64,000 nt of DNA, from NCBI GenBank assembly GCA_951640195.1, contig OX621172.1, positions 1,054,001-1,118,000 on the forward strand, read 5' to 3'. The number at the start of each line of letters is the position of its first letter. Position 1 is the stretch's first letter. The notes under the pieces were generated by a model. That model made no database searches. It was not told the origin of the DNA and saw nothing but the letters and a program-made list of their open reading frames with translations. Positions 33,672-47,500 of the stretch are shown here, one piece after another. The position numbers were made by a program, and so were the translations under genes. The stretch is from Porpolomopsis calyptriformis (lineage: Eukaryota; Basidiomycota; Agaricomycetes; Agaricales; Hygrophoraceae).

Positions 33672-36600
33672 ATGAGCGATATTCATTCAAGACCGTTCTC
33701 AAAAGATTACAGGTGATCTGCCCGGAACCCCGTTTGAAAGAGGTGGAATATACTGAAGTGGGTTTCGTAAAGTGGGCTAATAAATCAGTCGGTCATCGCA
33801 TCATGCATCGCAATTTTGGCCGTCATCGTTCAAGAATCGTTCAAGAGGAGAAGGAGAGGGGAGCCGCGTGGAGAAGGCCTGGGAAGCAGGGAGTCTTGGG
33901 AATTTGGATAGTGAGTTGTTTCGTTCGACGGTTTTCATTCCGCCCTCTCTCTTTTTTCTTCCCGGCAAAGTTATCGGACACGAGCCCGGCTTGCTTCCAG
34001 CCCCTGATCTTTTTCAGGAATGACTTACCATATCTTTTCCAGCTTATACCAGGGAAGATCTTGGGCCAAGTAAGCCATTGTGGGCGTCACGTATATATTT
34101 CTAAATTTCTAATATCTGGCTAAGACATCCCTCGCCACCAACTCCCGCGGGGTGGCCATTATCTTGGGTCAAGCCAGTCGTCCGGTACCCCGAAGACGAC
34201 TTACGGCGTTTAAGAGGGCTTGATGCAACCCTGTATATTCGATTCCTTCGGGGGTGCTGTAAGTTCGCAGCTGCCCCGATTTCTACCCCATTGAATCTCT
34301 ATCGTTTAGTTTGGTTCTGCTTGCTGCAGACATGCACAACTTTCCTAATCTTGTTCCCGATCCACGTCCATTTCTCTGAAGATTCTATCCCATCCAAGTC
34401 CATGACCCGTGCTTCAATATCATCTCTCGTGTTGAACCAACGAGGGTTGTCGCTTTTGTGGATCCACATTTCTTTACTCTTTTGGGTGACGCTCACCTGG
34501 ATGGCAACTCTAGTCTGGATCTGTAAGGGTGCATTCCGCCTGCGCGCCCATCAAATAGAAGAGATTGCGAAACGTCTCAGTGATGGAGAAGAGAATACAC
34601 AACACCATCCCCATCCTCATCCTCAATATCGCTTCTTGGACACCCCTCTCTCAGAACAACCTCAGCTCACTAACGGGCTAAGGTTGCGGACAGTCATGGT
34701 GTCCAACATACCACTCCATCTCAGGTCCGAGAAGGAACTAAAAGAGTACTTTGAATACTTCATGTCCCGCCCTCTCGATAAACCATCCGTGGGACTAACG
34801 TCATCCACCCAGCCTGGTTTTTTTAACAAATGGTTTGCTTTTTTGTTCAACCGAGCCAAACGAATCCCCGCTCATCTTCCGAGCCTTCCGACTGCGACCG
34901 CTCACACTGGTGGCGATGGCGACTCGGCAGCCAACGATGCCGATTTTAGCAATATCCCTGTGATTGACCGCGTCGTCGTAGCCCGGAAAATGGTTGAACT
35001 AGCCTCCCTGCTGGAACGACGTGAAGAAGTGTTGAGGCGTTTGGAGACTGCACACATCAAACTGGCCAAGAAAGCCCTTATCGTAGCTATGCACGCCATG
35101 GACGGAAAGCCAACACCCAAGAGATGGAATCCAAGATATCCGGCGAATCCGTTATCGTATTTCTTGCCCAAGCCAACAAAAATCTCCCCTGCCAAACACG
35201 TGGAATCCGGGGATGATGACGAAGCTCGCATGAAAATCTTAGTCGACACACTCGCCCCATTCATAGATGAATTCGACCTGCGTCAATTAATGGTTCCTCG
35301 CTCGAAAAAGATACTAGCAAAATCCCGATATGCTTTCCGAAAACTTCTACGTGGGTCAAACCACGAGAACGGAGCGGACACTGAGATGAATTCTGCACCA
35401 TCTCCACCCGGACGTTTTCCGTCAATAAAAGCACCAAACTCACAGCGAACAACGATATGGGAAGTCCTCCTTCGCTTGGATCGTGATATTCTGGACCGTT
35501 TCCAACCGCTCATCAACCTTTCTCATCTGTTTCGGGACAAAACCGTTCCTGCGATTGATTATTACACAGCCAAACTCGGTCTTTTGACGTCAATTATAAC
35601 TGAGAATAGGGCTAAGGCTACCCGCGACTATGATCCAGTTTCTACCGCTTTTGTTACATTCGCCGATCCACTTGACGCGAGGAAGGCCTGCAAGTATCTT
35701 GCCGTTCATCCAAATAACCCGTTAGCATGCCTAGTAACTATGGCGCCTGGGTATAATGACATAGATTGGAAGCGCGTTATGAAATCCAATTTCAGGGTAG
35801 AGGTAAAGTTAAGGGTTTTATTTTGAACGCAGGAAATTCATTCTTTGTAGTTTCTCAAAGATTGGGTCATCCAACTAGGGGTCTGGTGAGACTTTTCGAT
35901 TTTTGAAAGTATGTTTTGCTAGATTTTGCGCCTACCCAGGGCTTTCACAATTTTTTGGATATTTCCCCTCTCACTCTTGGTCGGCCTTGTCTCGATCACA
36001 AGCATCAGTAACTTCTTGCCAAGCCTGGTGAGATCCGACTGTCTCTCGAATGGGCTCTTTATTAAAGCAGTCCCTTGTAGAAAGATTATTTGAAACGACA
36101 TCCATGGGAAAATGAATTCATCGAATCTTTTCTGCCTACCCTTCTTGTTGCACTTCTCGCACTTCTTATCCCACTAGTTCTTCTTCTGATTGCGAAGAAA
36201 GTGCATACCATCACGACACTCTCTGCCCTGCACGACTTGATAATGTCCCGATACTATAAATTCCTCATTGTGAACGTTCTGGTGTTTTTTTGCGTTGGAA
36301 CGGCGGCCCTGCAGTCTTTTTTAGCTTCATTCAGGTCTACCACTCCGGTGGATATAATAGACGTCGTGGCAAGCAGTTTCCCCACTGCAGGTCCTTTTTA
36401 CGTGGGCTGGTGTAGGCGATTCTTTACCTTCATGACTTCGGCAAGCTGATATATCCCCATCAAGTGTTATTCACCGTGGGTATGCACGGAGGTTTTGAGC
36501 TCGCGTTGTGTAAGTAGATAGCTGTTGTTGCTACATGTGATACTGATAAAATCCCCTAGTTGGTGTATGTTGTTACAAAACCGCTCGTAAAACCGGACTG

Positions 36601-38620
36601 ACATTTCCTTAGCTTCCCCTTATCACATACCCATCAACGCGTCGCCAAGTCACGCCTCGCAAACGCACTGTAGGAATCCGTCCTCGAACATTCAACTTTT
36701 ATTGTGAGTCTTTCTTTACTTATTTTAAGACAACGGAATAGCCAATATAATCACCCAGACTGGCTACCAGCACATGTTCTCGTTATGCATGTCATACTTC
36801 TATTCGCGATACTCAACCCATTAGTGTTACCATTTGCAATGTTCTATTTCTTCATTGAAGCAGGTTCGTCCTAGTGTACCTAGACTAAGAACTCATACTT
36901 ACATATTGTCATAGGTGTCGTGAAGAACCAAGTAGGTGGAAAGGCTTTGAACTTCTTGAGCAGTAAATCATTTCAGCCCCAGCTTATACATGTCTATGCC
37001 AAGAATTACGAGTGTAATGGTCAAGTTATTTTGGTACGGGTAATCCGATATTCATTGGATGGTAAGTAGATCCTTTAACCGCGTTACTTTTGTTATGAAA
37101 CATTATCTCTTTGACAGGCTTGATGTTCGCTCAGGTTGGCGTTGCATAAAACTTGAGAAATCAATATCGTGACCCTCCATTTTTACTTTTTCAGGCAGTT
37201 TTCATGGCGTATATGGTTGTGCTCGAGAAGAAAGATGTCAACGTCGGCCTAGCGGCTTTCTTGGTTATTTTTACTGCTATCGTGAAGATCTGGTAGGCCG
37301 ATTTTCATGGAGACTTTACAACCTGAGACCAAGCGTGTTTGTAGGGTGACACGCATCTGTCGCTTTCAATTCGAAGCCGACGACATCTTAGAAGCTCAGA
37401 TCCTTTGTGGACAAGGTGCCGGTACTTCCCAATACAGGTCAGTGGATGAGGGTGGCTCGAACGCTGGCGAACCTAGCAACCCGCCGACGACATTGCCCCA
37501 TTCTGAGCTTTCCGCTATTACCTGGCGATTGCCGGACTGGATAAATTTCTCATACTCGTCGGTTCGACACCGAATACACCCCCCAGAGCGACGTCCACCA
37601 AATCCTTTTGCCCCCCGACATTACACTTTTTCTCGGCTCGATTCCATTTTGCTAGCTCCTGGCAAGATTCAGTCTGAAACAATCGGCGGCGCAGATGTAC
37701 CACAGAAAGATCTCAGTGATCAAGGCCAACAGAACATTTGTCCTCCTGAACATCAACCAGAACATAACGCAAGCGTGCAACTAGCGGCGCAGCCCAATTA
37801 CCCAGAGCCACCTGGCCTGGTTGTTCCCCATCCACCCCCCATTCCCTGGGACGACCAGCCGATCGGGGATCTTCCTTACGATAATCCATACTATACCCGT
37901 GATATCAATAATGCTCTATGGTTGCCACGCAATCCATTTGGAAACCTTGACCTTGACGATACGGTAGATGTCTACACGTCAATAACCGTTGATCCGCAGG
38001 CGGCGCAACTTGGGTCATGGTCTCGGTTCCCTGAGATGTCTCCAAAGCTAAGACCAACCTCTATCGCATCAGGTGCCATAACGTGGGGGCCACTTCGGAA
38101 GCAGTACACAGGTACAGAAGAGATTGATCTTCCTCTGACAATTGCCAAGAGGGTACAAGCCCTCGAGAACGAAGATGATGTGGAAGAGACAACTCCTCGT
38201 CGCCCTTCTATATTTGGTGCTCGGAGACCAAGCGCGGGGGAGAAGGATAAAGCTATCACACGAAAAGCTAGTGTCCTTGACGAGGCCTCACCGACCAGCT
38301 TTCCCCCTTTCTTGGCTGGCACGGGGGATCATCCGGGACCATCATCCATCATGGCAGCCATGGAATCTCCACAAAAGGTTCACTCTATGCTGGAACATGA
38401 ACCTCTCGCGCGACCCGAGCAGACCGCTTCGGGTTCACGACTCTCTGTTGCTGCTCCGCCTTTATCGAGGACCATCACCACTCAGGAAGCGGTAGTTAGT
38501 GAGGTTCTGGCCGAGGAGAACGCAGCTTTGGTTGGGAGGTTGAAGGAAGAGCAAGTGGAGAAGGAAAGTAGGTCTGTGAAGCATTGGTTAACATCGTGGA
38601 TGTTTACAAGAGCCGATTGA
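33672..38620 (+). CDS. CSC1/OSCA/TMEM63-like osmosensitive cation channel
   Basis: The first exons 33672-33712, 33773-33910, 34043-34069 and 34125-35802 keep phase: MSDIHSRPFSKDYSGLINQS, a first helix SVIASCIAILAVIVQ, then FGYLYQGRSWAKHPSPP, WPLSWVKPVVRYPEDDLRRL, and R-G-L-D-A-T-L-Y-I-R-F-L-R-G-C-C-K-F. These are hallmarks of the DUF221/OSCA family. A large cytosolic loop with VMVSNIPLHLRSEKELKEYF follows, then the multi-helix pore region (FTIFWIFPLSLLVGLVSI, FLPTLLVALLALLIPLVLL, FVG-like segments) in many small exons to 37.3 kb. A long hydrophilic C-terminal domain ends at 38620. The family forms mechanically or osmotically gated cation channels. The stretch METLQPETKR at 37307 is intronic in this model. 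Confidence 0.92.
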
Positions 38621-38800
38621 TCGTCTCTGTATATTATACCTCACGGTCGTACACTGTATTATTATTCTCGTTCGGCCCTGGTCTAACTGGTAAACTGAAT
38701 CTTACTTAGACGTATTAATAATGTAGATGTTCCAGTGCGTTGAATTTGAAGCCTGTGGATAAGTAATGAGACAAAGATGGAGTATGGTATATCTGGGTAT

Positions 38801-41800
38801 CTAAGCAGCAAATCCCGTAACGACGTTAACAGGTCGGAGATTGATTACAGGTCGCTCTTGGGTGAAAGCTGGCGTTTCCTCAATCGCGTCCAATTCGCCT
38901 TCGTCCTCGTCACTTTCAGACGCACTCCGCGATCGCCCTACACGACCAAATATACTAACACGATTGGATAGTGCATTGGGAGGTTTGAAGGACGGTGGTG
39001 CCCGAAGTGACGTAGCACATTCCGATAATGTCTGTACAACTTCCTGGGTCAACTCGATGGTGAACAAATCCAGGATGTATCTTCGAACAGGAAGTCGGTA
39101 ACGTTGGTTAGATATGATGTGGAGGGCCCGGTAGAATGCAGACGGCGCATTGAACACAGATCGATACTCCGGACGTGATTTCATCCTGCGGATAGGTTAT
39201 TCCTATTCTGTAAATTGAGTTTGTAGTACACACCTGGCAAGAGAGCGCGACGCCGCATTCGCTATGACTGTGTTCGCTAGATTTTGGATTGCGGTCATCA
39301 CATCTATTTCAGGCTGTGTTGTCGGAGGTAAGAGTCGGGGTCCATTATCACTCGGGAGGGAGACGGGTTCCCAAGAAGGGATCTGGTATAACCGTCACAG
39401 GATTACCCTGTATGTAATGAACACGAACGAAGGGGACCCACAGATATGAACTTTGACACGTCAGCTGGAACACATAATCCGGTCGGCATACCGAGGGGGG
39501 ACAGTATTGCTTCCCAGTGGTAATCATCTAATATTTCCGCGCCTTGACTTGTAGAAGAAATAAGTCCAAGAACGAAGAAACAAGTTCTGTGAAACTTTGA
39601 GTTGCCATAACATGGCATTATCCTTCGAATCACCACGTACCCTCGGACCGAAGGAATTAATGATTGTTCGGCGATTTCTAAAATTGCTGGGATCATTTCT
39701 TCCTCGAGGAAAGGCAGGCCACCTTCGGTTGCACCGACATTACCCTGAGAGACTCAATGGATAAAATAAAGATATCAACAAACGCCAAACTTACCACCGT
39801 CCAAAGAATGCTCTTCAATTTCATAATGAGATCTGCATCCTCGCTCTCAAGACCGTGCTGCTTTATAAAGTGCGCAAAATCGTTGAAATGGCCCTTCTCT
39901 TGAAGCACTTGACAGCCTAGCTCCGTTTTTGACATTTCGCCATAAAAATGTAGAGGCACTGTTCCATCGAACGCTCTGTACTGCCAAGTTATTACAGCCA
40001 GCCAACGATCAAACGCGGAGACGTACAAATTATCGAGATCATCTTCTGCTGGATCTGAGTTGAATACTTTTGCAAGAAAGACCTCCACCTGAACGACGTA
40101 GTAGATGTTGCGTTCCTGGAATACCGGCCTATGTCATGAACGAGTAGACTTGGTAATAATAGAGCGTACATGGAACCACACGTCCATCTCTCGGTCAATA
40201 TATCCTGCATCATACAGGTAGCGAAAGCCTATTGGCGTAGACATGAACCTGGAAACCTCATTGAGACGCTGATTTGTTTTCATTCGTAAGAACTCACTTT
40301 AACAGCAGCGTATGCCCGATGTCTCCCAAGTGGTCCATTGTAGGCTGCATCTCAACGACGAGCTGCAGAATTTCCTTCGACTCGCAGGCTTCTTCCAAAA
40401 AGTGTACCGCCGTCTCGCAGACTTCTGGTGCGGGATCATACAGCTGGGTGAGCAGAAGACGAAGAGTCCAGGCATTTGCATTGCTGGATCCACGGATTAA
40501 CTCTCCCAAATGATTTGTTGCGTATAGTCGTATGTGCTATTAAGAAGGCAGAAGTCAGGAAGATAAGGTGATATTTTGCGATTGACATACTTTGTAACTG
40601 GACGTAAGTGCCTTTGAAAGAACTATCCGTGGGTGGCCATCACTCGAGAGAGGCATGAGACAAGTGAACCGATCAAGCAGACAATGACTTACATGCTATA
40701 ATCAAGGTTCTCGATGATTCCTTTGATCAAGTCTTCTCGACTTCGAAGTTCGCTGAGATGGTAGAATGCTGTGAAAACCTTGAATTTCTCCATTAATCTG
40801 TCAAAATCCGCTGAACTGGACAGCTTTCAGAGGGACATTGGATGACTTACTCGACCCCTTCCTGGTGCTTGCTCAAAATGCCGAGCATCTCGAAGTAGCC
40901 GTAAGTCAAAGTTTCGGCTACACGTTTCTTGGAGAAAATCGGGTCCGAATCAGGAGTACCATTAAACTTGAGTTCAACTCAGCTCAACGGTTGCATTAAC
41001 CTGAAAGTGGAATCTTACGGGATCAAGCTGCGCAAAGCTCTTTACGATTTGAGTTAACAAGATGTCTTCGGTCGACAGGTACCTCAATCCGTCCGAATTG
41101 GACATAAGTGTCGACAACAAAGAGCATCCGAGTCGTATCCATTTGAGGTTGATCTAGGAAAATACATGAGGGAGAATGGCAACAAATGAACCAAACACCA
41201 AGGTACCTTTAATTTGGCCATATCAGAAAATCGATGGCTGAATGGGTGGAAAAAAGACATGAGCCTGCGAATGAATCTTGAGACTTTGATCGCTTCCTCC
41301 ATCCTCTTGGGGTTGAGGAGAGGTCCCTCGATAAGTTCTTGCAATGCATCAAAGTTCCACTTGGTATAGTCCTTAGTCAACATCACCTGACAAAAGCTAT
41401 TATAAGAGTGGTTCATTCAAGGCTGAAAAGATGCATGCCTGGGTCTCAAGTAGTGAAGATTGGAAGGTCTTATCATCCATCTGCATACCCATCTTGATTT
41501 TTACTTGCTCTACTTGACGTTGTCCGCGTCGGACTGCATCCTCCACGGAACTCGCTCTTTGAGCGTTGCATAAGTGGATGATGGGAAGGGGAATTGAGCG
41601 GATAATACCAACCTAGGACGGCCGTTTTTCACGGCGACAGGCTGAAGCCTGGATCTGTTGCGATTGAAACTATCGATCGCGGATAGCGCCAAACTCCCTA
41701 CAATTCGATGTTCTCCTTGGTCGTAATTCGATGCCAGACTAAATATCCGGGGAACAGCCTGACGGGACTCTATTTTTTTCTACCGTAGATGGGTGGATCT

Positions 41801-44016
41801 TGCTTACCTGGATGTTGGCTGCCACAGAGAGAGGCAGTACTCTATTTGCCAGGTGCAATATTTCGGCCATGAGCAGAGTGGCTTTACGAGAAAGGTTCGA
41901 CCCCGTGGTTGATTCCTCGAGCATTGCAGTAAGTGCCTGTAACCGTGGACTAAGGAATGGAGGCTGCACAGAAGATACAAAGGAAACTTGCATCCAACAG
42001 ACCCGCGTGAATAAACACCAGTAATAGGAGGGCAATATATTGATCGGTGAGTTTGAGTGGTTCATCTAAGCGTTCCACTTCGGACTCCTTTTCAGGAACC
42101 TGACGAGATTTGCGATACACTGGAGCAATCGTTGTGTAAACATATTTGGTGGCGATAAGTCTGCTTACTGGTCAATCTTCTGCCGTCAATGAAGGTTTTG
42201 AACCAGTCGGGAGTTTTGATATTCAAAAGCTCGAAGAACATGTCGAGGATAATTTCCTGAATCAGGGTAAGAGGTAGCGAAAAATGACATCAGAAGAAGC
42301 TTACTCGCGTCCCCAAAGACGGTATCCGAAGGGTATTGACTATGGAACGAATAGCCAGCATATCATCCATACAAAAATACATCAGACCTGCCGTTCCAAG
42401 TCAAAAAGGAGGACAACTAGCTAGCGTTTGGTGGCCTACGCACCACTCCAGGTCCGCAACATGAGTTGGATAACCCTTGCACACCCTCTCATACGTTCTG
42501 CGTGGTCTGGACCTTTCCCGTATGCGTCAGTTACGGCGGACAGTGCGATCTATTGTAGTTTTGGAATGTCAAGCAAAATGAAATTAGGCAACCCGATTCC
42601 CACCTCAAGATCAGCCCCGACGCGCAAATACGCTCGTGTCCGCGGTGAATCGATGACATTCAAGAAAGTAGCAGCCAGTAGTGGTTCGATTTCTAATGGA
42701 CCTTCCCCAAGAGCGTGAAGAAGGAATCGGATACCACCCGCCCTTGCCACCAAATCGATATCGATCAAAACTGAGTGGTAGTCAAATCATCATATCCTGA
42801 GCAAAGGTCAACGAACTCACGAATCTCCGCCAAAGTCTGTACGCAAACCGGCCGAAATGGATCCTCCGCATGTTCAGCAACGGCAATGAGCGCTCTCATT
42901 ACCGCCTCAGAAAGGGGGACTGTTCCGGTTCCAATGCCCATGGGCGATTCTCGCTGTTCTGCTCCAATTTCCACAATGGAACGAATAAGTTTGATGACTT
43001 GCTCTTTCTCAACAGCATGTTTATTGTCCCGAGTTAATGATCTGAGAGGAGATAAAGCCTGTCGAACGGCAGCAAAGACATGAAAATCTCACTTCACAAT
43101 GTACCAATCAAGAGGGTGCTCGCTTAAACGCTTCACGGACTCGGAATCAACGAGCCTGTGGCGGATAAGCCGGTACGCAGACGCTCTGCAATATTTAGAG
43201 CATGTGTCTGAGAGAGCTGGAATAACCCTAAAGGAAGACGGCATGAGGCAGGAAATCGTGAATCAAGGAGTGCTTTACTTACGCTTGCATAAGTTCCGCA
43301 AAGTTTACCTCATATCGAACACGCAAATTCCGTTGAAAGACGGCGATAAGTTTTGACATTGTTTCTATCCGTGATCGATCAATCTCCGCTGATGTGTGGG
43401 GTTGCGAAAAGGAGGAAGACGAAGACGAGGTAGATGTAGCAGAAGGAGATACAACTGAACGACCGAGGGAAGCCAAGGTTTTGATACAACTTAGTGCGTG
43501 GTGCAATACAATCCGGAAGCCGTCTTGTTGCCGGATAGGACTCAGTGTGAAGAAAGGGGACAAGAGCTAAAACACAATACCTCGGTCACACATACCAATT
43601 TGTCTTGTGATAGCTTCGATCTTACTGTTGGCCATATCCAGCTCCGATTCTACCTGCAGCCGTAGAACATCCTGAGACCATGAGCATATTAGATGCGAAA
43701 TTGCTTGGGTCAGTTTCCGGAACATACATTCAATGGCATGTGGAGCATGCTTTCTGCCCCTTCTTTGATACGGTTCTCGACCGCGAGATGACTGTTGAGA
43801 GTTTCCAGCTAGAGAGAGAATAGGAGTAACCACAAGTGTTTGTAGGAGCTTTCAAATCCTCACGTTCTGTACTTCATCCTGTCCAGCGAATGGAAAGGTG
43901 GCGGAAGCGTCGTTGAGGATATTGCTATTGACAAGAGTGAAGGAAGCCGGTGATAAATTAGAACCCCCGGGCCAATCACTCGAACGGTGTGAGGGTGAAG
44001 GGCCTTGATGCTCCAT
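38801..44016 (-). CDS. TSC11: Rictor/TSC11/AVO3 (TORC2 scaffold subunit)
   Basis: This is a long multi-exon gene from MEHQGPSPSHRSSDWPGGSN at 44016 to PVINLRPVNVVTGFAA* at 38801. Diagnostic segments in order: an HR1-like coiled coil (HLAVENRIKEGAESMLHMPL), the Rictor N-terminal armadillo region (HPLDWYIVKSLTRDNKHAVE, KEQVIKLIRSIVEIGAEQRE, RPVCVQTLAEI, ARAGGIRFLLHALGEGPLEI), the middle region around 40.2-41.5 kb, and the late LADFCLLNS-type and SMAPNIVLDNLGFYG-like Rictor_V region near 39.1-40.5 kb (FSVLGLISSTSQGAEILDDY seen). It scaffolds TOR complex 2. Many exon edges were not individually resolved. The conserved content and order leave little doubt about the family. Confidence 0.9.
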
Positions 44017-44567
44017 AGTAGGAGGGTTATAGATTCGCCCGTTTGATCATCATCATGATGCTATAGCCTGTTTTGGACTGCCTCGAAAGTCACATCGGCA
44101 CGTCACGGCCTAAATTCGAGCTCCGGCTAAACATAAATTAGACTTGGAAAGCAACGGCCGCCAGGGTGGTCACCGGAGGTGAGTCAGTTGAATAGGGTCT
44201 CGGCAGGGTCCATTCTGCCGGCCACCGACGGGTACACACAGTCGAGCGGCCCGTATAATGACGCGCACGGCATAGCACACGCAGTAGAAACCATTGGTAC
44301 ATCAGATGCGGAAACAAGAAAGTGTCTCCACAACCCTACTGCGCCGATTGCAAGGCCCGAGAGAAACTCAGTGTAACACGGATTCGTACACATAGAGATG
44401 GAGTCGGCTCGATCTGTTGTTACCAACTGCGGATATGCACTACGTAATCCGGCTTAGATGAGTCGTAACGGCACCAGAATGAAAAGTATATATGATACCA
44501 ACGTTCGAGGCCATTGAACAACCTCGTGCGACTTTTAACCGCACACTACTCTCTCCCTCACATTTCG
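44017..44567. promoter_or_regulatory. Divergent promoter region of Rictor and ABC transporter genes
   Basis: There are 551 bp between two divergent start codons, with no convincing coding sequence; short overlapping open frames near 44.18-44.43 kb exist on both strands. A TATA-like AAGTATATATGATACC lies at about 44485-44500, some 70-80 bp before the transporter ATG. Confidence 0.4.
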
Positions 44568-47500
44568 ATGTCTCCCCAGCAAGGTGACGGCACTAGCCCT
44601 CCTGCTGAGCCCTCCGATCGTGGTTTCTTCTCTCGATTCAAGAAACGAAAGATAACCAAAATCGACCAGCCGGATGGAGATGGTCCTGCACCCAACGTCA
44701 AATCCGAAGAGTCTTTACTCAAACCGGTCTCCTTCACCACCTTATTTCGGTTTGTGATTCAACTTTCAGATCATGGCCCCACTCAAACTAATAAATTTTA
44801 TGCAGGTTTTCTACCAGATTCGAGTTATGCCTGAACTTCATCGGTCTAATAGCCGCCGTGGTGGCTGGTGCCGCACAAGTGAGCTAGCTTTGACGTCCGT
44901 TTACTATATCATCTCATTGTTTTTCAAGCCTCTCATGACTCTCCTGTTCGGTGACCTCACTCAAGGATTTGTCGATTTCGGAACTATTTTGAACGAGGCA
45001 CAACAAGGGATTCCTGGGGCTGCCGAACGGATACCTGGGGCCGCTGCCAATTTCCGTCAAATTGCTGCCAAAGATGCCGGCTATCTTGCTCTAATCGGTA
45101 AGTCTCACCATCTACCTATTCGAGACTCTCGTACGAAGGTCTACTTGCAGGCGTTGGGATATTCGTTTGCACTTACATTTATATGAGTATTTGGGCATAC
45201 ACCGCGGAAGTGACCTCGAAGCGGCTCAGAGAAAGATATCTCCGCGCTGTCCTCCGACAGAATATAGCCTTTTTTGACAATGTCGGGGCTGGCGAAGTTG
45301 CCACCCGGATTCAGACTGATACTCGTAAGTTAACGCTGCTTTACAATCCCTGCTTATTTCATTGGATTTTCAGATTTGGTGCAGCAAGGCATTTCTGAGA
45401 AAGTCCCACTATCCCTCAGCTTTATCTCAGCATTCTTAACTGGTTTTACTCTGGCATATATCCGTTGTTGGCGCCTTGCCCTCCCTCTGACTGCCGTTTT
45501 ACCGTGCATCGGAATTACTGGCGGCATAATGAACAAATTTGTCTCTCAATATCTTCAGTCAGTATTCTTTTGATAAACCAGGGACTAACGTACGACTAAC
45601 TGTCTCTCAAAACACAGAATGTCGCTTAAACACGTTGCAGATGGAGGCAGCTTCGCTGAAGAGGTGATTTCGACTATTCGGACGGCTCAAGCTTTCGGCA
45701 CCCAGCATACCTTATCTGAGCTATACGATACCTTCATTGAGAAGGCTCACAAGATTGATCTCAAAGCCTCCGTATTCCATGGCGGGGGTCTAGCGGTATT
45801 CTTCTTCGTAATCTACTCCGCATACGGATTAAGTGCGTTGCTGTCAAAGCTCTGCCGGCCTTTAATTTACACCTATGATGTCTCCAGCATTTTCTTTTGG
45901 AACCACCCTTTTAAACCGCGGACAAGGCTCGTATCATGTTTTCTTTCGCTTCACCTTTCATTTGACTGGTATTTCTGCAGCCACTGCCGGCCAAATTGTG
46001 AATGTATTTTTAGCCATCCTCATTGGTTCGTTCTCATTGGCCCTCCTTGCCCCCGAAATGCAAGGTAAGTAGGCTGTATACGTTGTTGTGGTGTTTGCCA
46101 AATCGTTTGTGCAGCTATCATCAACGGACGTGGGGCCGCGGCCAAGCTGTTTGAAACTATCGACCGAATCCCGGAGATCGATTCTGCCAGCCCTGATGGT
46201 GCCAAACCGGAGAAGGTCGAGGGTGAAATCGTGTTCGAGAACGTCACTTTCAACTATCCCTCCCGACCAGAGGTTACCGTGGTCAAAAATCTGTCCCTTA
46301 AGTTCCCAGCAGGCAAAACTGCCGCCATCGTTGGGGCCTCTGGATCTGGGAAGTCAACTATCGTTTCGTTGGTTGAACGTTTCTATGACCCTATCCAGGG
46401 CATTGTCAGATTAGACGGGACTAACATAAGGGACCTTAATGTCAAGTGGCTACGATCTCAGATTGGGCTGGTTTCGCAGGAACCGATACTCTTCGCGACT
46501 TCTATCAAAAATAATGTCGCTCATGGTCTCATCGGCACCGAATTTCAAAATTTACCTGACGAAGAGAAATTTGATCTGATCAAAGAAGCCTGCATTAAGG
46601 CCAACGCGGACGGTTTCATCAGTAAACTACCTTTGGGATATGACACAATGGTAGGCGAGCGCGGTTACCTGCTCTCTGGTGGCCAGAAACAGCGCGTGGC
46701 CATCGCCCGTGCCATTGTTTCTGACCCTAGGATTCTTCTTCTCGATGAAGCTACCAGTGCACTAGACACACAATCCGAGGGTATTGTACAAGATGCTCTT
46801 GACAAAGCTGCCGCTGGTATGTGAGATTCCAATCCTTCCTGATTCACTCTACCGACACTCCCCTCGAGGCCGCACCACTATCACCATTGCGCACCGTCTC
46901 TCGACCATCAAGGACGCTGCATGCATCTTTGTCATGGGCGAAGGTGGCATTATCGATCAAGGCACTCACAATCAACTTCTTCAAGACGACAATAGTGCAT
47001 ACTCTCGACTTGTTCAAGCTCAGAGATTGCGTGAACGTCAAACCAAGCAATCTTCTGATGACGATGAAGCTGCCAGTGACGAAGGGAGGGAGATGGAGAT
47101 AGCTGCCATGAAAGAGGAACCTCTGGGGCGCAAAAACACTGGACGATCTCTTGGGAGTGAAATCCTCGAACAAAAGAGGGAGGCTGGCGAAGACACTGAT
47201 AAGACCAAAGAGCACGGCATGGCCTATCTTTTCATGCGAATGGGTAAAATTAACAACGACCAATGGTTGAAGTACTTGTTCGGTACAACGTTTGCAATCA
47301 GTATGCAGTTCTCTAGTCCACCACACTAAACTGACTCTCACCAAACTCGCTGATTACAGTGACCGGGATGGTTTACCCTGCTTTTGGGATCGTTTACGGT
47401 GAATTTGGGTCCTTATTCTTGTTGTGCATCCCCTCACCATTACATAACCACAGCCAAGGGTATCGATGGCTTCACACAAACCTCAGCACACGTACGGCAA

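Noticed and set aside
33713..34123. 136-codon plus-strand frame as a separate small protein
   Set aside because: It runs through two introns and part of exons of the CSC1-like gene in the wrong frame; the spliced model gives the family's conserved N-terminus.
37307..37360. METLQPETKR as the start of an independent gene
   Set aside because: A donor at 37296 and an acceptor TTTGTAG place this stretch inside an intron; the following sequence continues the CSC1-like protein.
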